This document shows, piece by piece, positions 42,399 through 45,151 of a stretch of 45,151 nucleotides of DNA (position 1 is its first letter; each line of letters opens with the position of its first letter). The notes beneath the pieces are model-generated. The model was not told the origin of the DNA and did no database searches. It was given only the letters and a program-made list of their open reading frames with translations. This DNA is from UA16 sp042095135 (GTDB taxonomy: Bacteria > Bacteroidota > Bacteroidia > Flavobacteriales_D > Sanyastnellaceae), in assembly GCA_042095135.1 (NCBI GenBank), contig JBELBV010000016.1, forward strand, positions 1-45,151. Direction: 5' to 3'. The position numbers and the translations under genes are program-made.

Positions 42399-42565
42399 GG
42401 TTCAGCTTTCCATGCCTGTGGGGCCTCCTCAATGGCATTCGACGGTGTTTCGGTTTGCGACCATTGTGGACAGTTGCAATCGCGGTGGCCGCGTTGCGAC
42501 CCGCACGCAGAGAACATGAAGGCGATACCGAGCAGGCACAATGGGTGGAGGAGTTTGACAAACAT
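42395..42565 (-). CDS. Small lipoprotein, 56 residues, coupled to manC
   Basis: An open frame starting at ATG 42565: a typical lipoprotein signal, MFVKLLHPLCLLGIAFMFSAC, with lipobox FSAC (Cys21). A mature part of 36 residues follows, with GSQRGHRDCNCPQW and an acidic, Pro-rich tail ending AWKAEP. Its TGA overlaps the manC ATG as ATGA. A near-consensus box (TATTTTCG) lies 6 bases before the ATG. The lipobox, the operon overlap and the compact Cys-x-Cys-Pro motif make chance unlikely. I know of no assigned function; small outer-membrane lipoproteins with DCxCP motifs seem to recur in Flavobacteriales. Confidence 0.75.
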   Translation of the reverse strand: MFVKLLHPLCLLGIAFMFSACGSQRGHRDCNCPQWSQTETPSNAIEEAPQAWKAEP

Positions 42566-42591
42566 GCCCCGCGAAAATACGAACTGGCACG

Positions 42592-42599
42592 TACCTTAG
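42592..42599 (+). promoter_or_regulatory. Near-consensus -7 box TACCTTAG, 4 bases before the mlaE ATG
   Basis: One mismatch to TAnnTTTG. It is followed by CACC and the ATG, the same four bases as before the polyprenyl synthase start. This would give a leaderless message. The divergent small-lipoprotein gene starts only 26 bases away on the other side. Confidence 0.45.
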
Positions 42600-42603
42600 C
42601 ACC

Positions 42604-43341
42604 ATGCGCTGGATGTATCACATTGGCCGCTACATGCGGTTGTTGGCCAAGAGCTTTCGCAAGCCGGAGAAGTTCAGCGTTTTTAAGGACTTGTTGGTGA
42701 CAGAATTGGAATCCATTGGCCTTCAATCTGTGGGTATTGTCGCGCTGCTTTCCATTTTCATGGGAGCGGTCATTTGCCTGCAGACCGCCCACCAAATTGG
42801 CGGGTGGATTCCGGTCTACACCATCGGATTCACCGTTCGTCAGACCATGATTTTGGAGTTTTCGCCCACGCTCATCCCGGTCATATTGGCTGGAAAGGTC
42901 GGCTCCAACATCGCTTCGCAAATTGGAACCATGCGCGTCACGGAGCAAATCGATGCCCTGGACATCATGGGAGTGAACAGTGCAAGCTATTTGATCTTGC
43001 CCAAGGTGGTCGCCGGGGTGTTCATCGTTCCGTTTTTGGTGGTTTTGAGCATGGTGCTGGGTGTTGGTGCTGGCGCTTGGATTGGGGTGGCCACGGGCCT
43101 GAGCCCATTGGCCGATTTCGAATATGGCATGCAAGTGGACTTCCGGGTGTTTGATGTCGTGTATGCATTGACCAAAACGGTGGTGTTCGGTTTTATCCTA
43201 ACGAGCGTCTCCGCCTACCACGGTTATTTCGCAGAAGGCGGTGCCTTGGAAGTTGGAAAATCAAGCACCAAGGCGGTGGTATGGTCCGTTGTTATCATCA
43301 TGGTGTCCAACCTGGTGCTCACCCAAATGCTGTTGAATTGA
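42604..43341 (+). CDS. mlaE: MlaE-type ABC transporter permease
   Basis: 245 residues with about five or six membrane segments and the MlaE/YrbE hallmarks: ESIGLQSVGIVALLSIFMGA, LEFSPTLIPVILAGKVGSN and the coupling segment MRVTEQIDALDIMGVNS. With an ATPase and an MCE protein it moves phospholipids between the membranes to maintain outer-membrane asymmetry. The ATPase gene follows after one base. No MCE-domain gene (MlaD) is next to it, so the substrate-binding part must be encoded elsewhere. Confidence 0.94.
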   Translation: MRWMYHIGRYMRLLAKSFRKPEKFSVFKDLLVTELESIGLQSVGIVALLSIFMGAVICLQTAHQIGGWIPVYTIGFTVRQTMILEFSPTLIPVILAGKVGSNIASQIGTMRVTEQIDALDIMGVNSASYLILPKVVAGVFIVPFLVVLSMVLGVGAGAWIGVATGLSPLADFEYGMQVDFRVFDVVYALTKTVVFGFILTSVSAYHGYFAEGGALEVGKSSTKAVVWSVVIIMVSNLVLTQMLLN

Positions 43342-43342
43342 C

Positions 43343-44095
43343 ATGATTGAGCTGCAACACCTGGAAAAATCCTTTGGCGATCACCACGTCCTCAAAGACG
43401 TGAGTGCCACCTTCGAACGCGGCAAGGTCAACTTCGTCATCGGCCGAAGCGGAAGTGGCAAAAGCGTCATGACCAAGTGCACGGTGGGCCTCATCGAGCC
43501 GGACCAAGGACGTGTATTCTACGACGGCAGGGATTTCACTTCCATGAGCCAACGGGAACGCAAGGTCATCCGCCAGGAAATCGGGATGCTCTTTCAAGGT
43601 TCAGCCTTGTTCGATAGCATGACCGTCCAAGAAAACGTTGAGTTCCCCTTGCGCATGTTTAGCCACATGTCGGATGCGGAGCTACGGGACCGCGCAGCGG
43701 TATGCTTAGAACGGGTGGAGCTAGCTGATGCGGGCACACGCTTTCCCGCGGAGTGCAGCGGTGGAATGCAAAAGCGCGTGGGCATTGCGCGGGCCATTGC
43801 GATGAACCCTAAATATCTGTTTTGCGACGAGCCCAATTCCGGGCTGGATCCCCAGACCGCTATCGTCATCGACAACCTGATTTCCGATATCACGTCGGAG
43901 TACCAGATTACCACGGTCGTCGTATCGCACGATATGAACAGCGTAATGGAAGCGAGCGATACCATTCATTTCGTGCACCAAGGCAGCATTCGCTGGCACG
44001 GCAATCGAGAGGGATTGCTCGAAGGCGGAGTGAAGGAATTGGAAGACTTTGTGTTCGCGAGCGACTTGATGCGAAAAATCCGGAAGACGGTCTAA
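43343..44095 (+). CDS. mlaF: MlaF-type ABC transporter ATPase
   Basis: 250 residues with Walker A GRSGSGKSV, a Q loop (LFQGSALFDSMTV), the signature CSGGMQKRVGIARAIA with the CSGGM variant typical of MlaF, Walker B LFCDEPNSGLDP and the H loop VVSHDMNSV. It powers the MlaE permease encoded one base upstream. The start follows the mlaE stop closely and both genes belong to one transcript. The next gene, the deiodinase-like nitroreductase, starts 5 bases after its stop. Confidence 0.95.
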   Translation: MIELQHLEKSFGDHHVLKDVSATFERGKVNFVIGRSGSGKSVMTKCTVGLIEPDQGRVFYDGRDFTSMSQRERKVIRQEIGMLFQGSALFDSMTVQENVEFPLRMFSHMSDAELRDRAAVCLERVELADAGTRFPAECSGGMQKRVGIARAIAMNPKYLFCDEPNSGLDPQTAIVIDNLISDITSEYQITTVVVSHDMNSVMEASDTIHFVHQGSIRWHGNREGLLEGGVKELEDFVFASDLMRKIRKTV

Positions 44096-44100
44096 ATCGA

Positions 44101-44790
44101 ATGGAAAGCGGCGACCACATTCCACTCAACTTCGAGCGCCTCCCCGAAGAAGTGATGCGCCAAACAGCCGACCGCATGTTCGAGCGCTTCGATGCCCGAA
44201 GAACGGTTCGGCACTTTTCGGCGGATCCGCTGCCCCTTGACGTGGTGCGTCAATGCATTCGAGCGGCGGGTACAGCACCCTCTGGAGCCCACAAACAACC
44301 GTGGCACTTTTGTTTGGTGACCGATCCGGACATCAAGAAGGGTATTCGCGTGGCTGCAGAAAAAGAGGAATACGAGAACTACCACGGACGCATGAACGAG
44401 GCGTGGTTGGACGACTTGAAGCCCTTTGGCACCGACCACATCAAGCCTCACTTAGAGGATGCGCCGGCGCTCATTGTGGTGTTTCGCCAATCGTGGACAC
44501 CGGACGCTGCGTCCTCCTCAGGAAAGTCTCAGAATTATTATGTTCAAGAGTCGGTTGGCATCGCCAGTGGTATGCTGCTGTCTGCTCTACACGAATGCGG
44601 TATCGCCACCTTGACGCACACGCCTTCTCCGATGGGTTTTTTAGCGGAAATTTTGGAGCGTCCTGCCCACGAAAAGGCGTTTTTGCTCATTCCGATTGGG
44701 TACCCTGCGGAGGGGTGTCAAGTGCCGGATATTCAGCGGAAAAGCTGGGGTGAACTGGCGACAGAACATGGACCTGAATCGGCTCATTAA
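44101..44790 (+). CDS. Iodotyrosine deiodinase-like nitroreductase
   Basis: 229 residues of the FMN nitroreductase fold. Along its whole length it resembles iodotyrosine deiodinase (IYD): RRTVRHFSADPLPLD, GTAPSGAHKQPWHF, APALIVVFRQ, SVGIASGMLLSALHECG, RPAHEK and VPDIQRK. The three lid residues that bind the halotyrosine zwitterion in human IYD (E157, Y161, K182) correspond, with identical spacing, to E90, Y94 and K115. It may therefore reductively dehalogenate halotyrosines; a bacteroidetal homologue (Haliscomenobacter) is known to do this. General nitroreductase activity is the alternative. Its place after mlaEF gives no functional hint. Confidence 0.88.
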   Translation: MESGDHIPLNFERLPEEVMRQTADRMFERFDARRTVRHFSADPLPLDVVRQCIRAAGTAPSGAHKQPWHFCLVTDPDIKKGIRVAAEKEEYENYHGRMNEAWLDDLKPFGTDHIKPHLEDAPALIVVFRQSWTPDAASSSGKSQNYYVQESVGIASGMLLSALHECGIATLTHTPSPMGFLAEILERPAHEKAFLLIPIGYPAEGCQVPDIQRKSWGELATEHGPESAH

Positions 44791-44845
44791 CACCAGAATT
44801 CCTTAAAAGTTTTTAGAAAACGGCTGAGGTTCCACTTCGATGTGG

Positions 44846-44853
44846 TTACTTTG
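44846..44853 (+). promoter_or_regulatory. Near-consensus -7 box TTACTTTG before acpP
   Basis: One mismatch to TAnnTTTG, 22 bases before the acpP ATG, in the 85-base gap after the deiodinase-like gene. Confidence 0.4.
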
Positions 44854-44875
44854 CGCCCCGATAAACAGCTAAGCT

Positions 44876-45112
44876 ATGTCTGATATTCAAGAAAAAGTCA
44901 CGGCGATTATCGTCGATAAGTTGGGAGTTGATGCAGGAGAAGTGAACTTGTCTGCAAGCTTCACCAACGATTTGGGAGCGGACTCTTTGGACACCGTAGA
45001 ACTCATCATGGAGTTTGAAAAGGAGTTCAACATCGCCATCCCAGACGACCAAGCTGAGAAAATTAGCACCGTAGGACAAGCGGTCGACTACATTACCGAG
45101 AACGCGAAATAA
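44876..45112 (+). CDS. acpP: Acyl carrier protein
   Basis: 78 residues, acidic. The phosphopantetheine-bearing serine is S37 in GADSLDTVELIM. It carries the growing chain in type II fatty-acid synthesis. fabF begins 10 bases after the stop, the usual acpP-fabF order. Length and motif are standard. Confidence 0.98.
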   Translation: MSDIQEKVTAIIVDKLGVDAGEVNLSASFTNDLGADSLDTVELIMEFEKEFNIAIPDDQAEKISTVGQAVDYITENAK

Positions 45113-45122
45113 TCCTGGCTCC

Positions 45123-45151
45123 ATGGAGCTCAAAAGGGTTGTTGTTACCGG
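45123..45151 (+). CDS. fabF: 3-oxoacyl-ACP synthase II, first ten codons only
   Basis: The window ends after MELKRVVVTG, the typical beginning of FabF, which condenses malonyl-ACP with acyl-ACP. The identification rests on these residues and on the position right after acpP. Confidence 0.85.

Overview
The window is 45 kb of a Bacteroidota (Flavobacteriales-like) chromosome. Several things support this. There are many upstream boxes of the Bacteroidota form TAnnTTTG. One surface protein has GCTD...DGSC cysteine repeats and an apparent type IX secretion C-terminus. DnaG has the zinc-less form, homogentisate dioxygenase and RF2 look bacteroidetal, and the gene orders nucleotidyltransferase/TPR/DUF4292/EnvC, yicC-gmk-nadD and prs-rplY-pth are familiar from the phylum. 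By eye the GC content is above half, which is high for Flavobacteriales. I see no phage genes, insertion sequences, CRISPR or rRNA. No stretch over 300 bases lacks a feature; the widest gaps (about 20.76-21.03 kb and 27.77-28.03 kb) are described below.

Layout. 1-13.5 kb is one long minus-strand run, read from right to left: polyprenyl diphosphate synthase, a MORN-type lipoprotein, a LysM glucosaminidase, tyrosine catabolism (hgmA, hpd), a double-ATPase oligopeptide-type ABC protein, enoyl-CoA hydratase, dUTPase, a sugar nucleotidyltransferase, a TPR lipoprotein, a DUF4292 lipoprotein, an EnvC-like protein and the start of feoB. 13.6-15.7 kb is the plus-strand yicC-gmk-nadD operon. 15.7-20.8 kb is minus: pth, rplY and prs, then a TonB-like protein and a two-component system. 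20.8-23.9 kb is plus: a candidate structured small RNA, dnaG and an mscS channel, followed by convergent recJ.

25.7-32.9 kb is an envelope region: a cysteine-repeat lipoprotein, an OmpA lipoprotein, an aldehyde dehydrogenase, tRNA-Gln with a clear terminator, a YadA-head-like beta-roll protein and a type IX-secreted cysteine-repeat protein. 33-45 kb is housekeeping: leuS, a polysaccharide deacetylase, a DUF349 protein, recX, prfB, fumC, manC with a tiny lipoprotein gene in front, mlaE-mlaF, an iodotyrosine-deiodinase-like nitroreductase, acpP and the first codons of fabF.

The genome is tightly packed. Start/stop overlaps of the ATGA type are frequent, and three convergent pairs have directly abutting stop codons. 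Several start codons lie only 4-8 bases after a promoter-like box, which suggests leaderless messages. The observations I rate highest are the candidate small RNA before dnaG, the dehalogenase-like gene with all three substrate-lid residues conserved, the beta-roll protein with a tail-fibre-like linker, and the overlooked 56-residue lipoprotein before manC.
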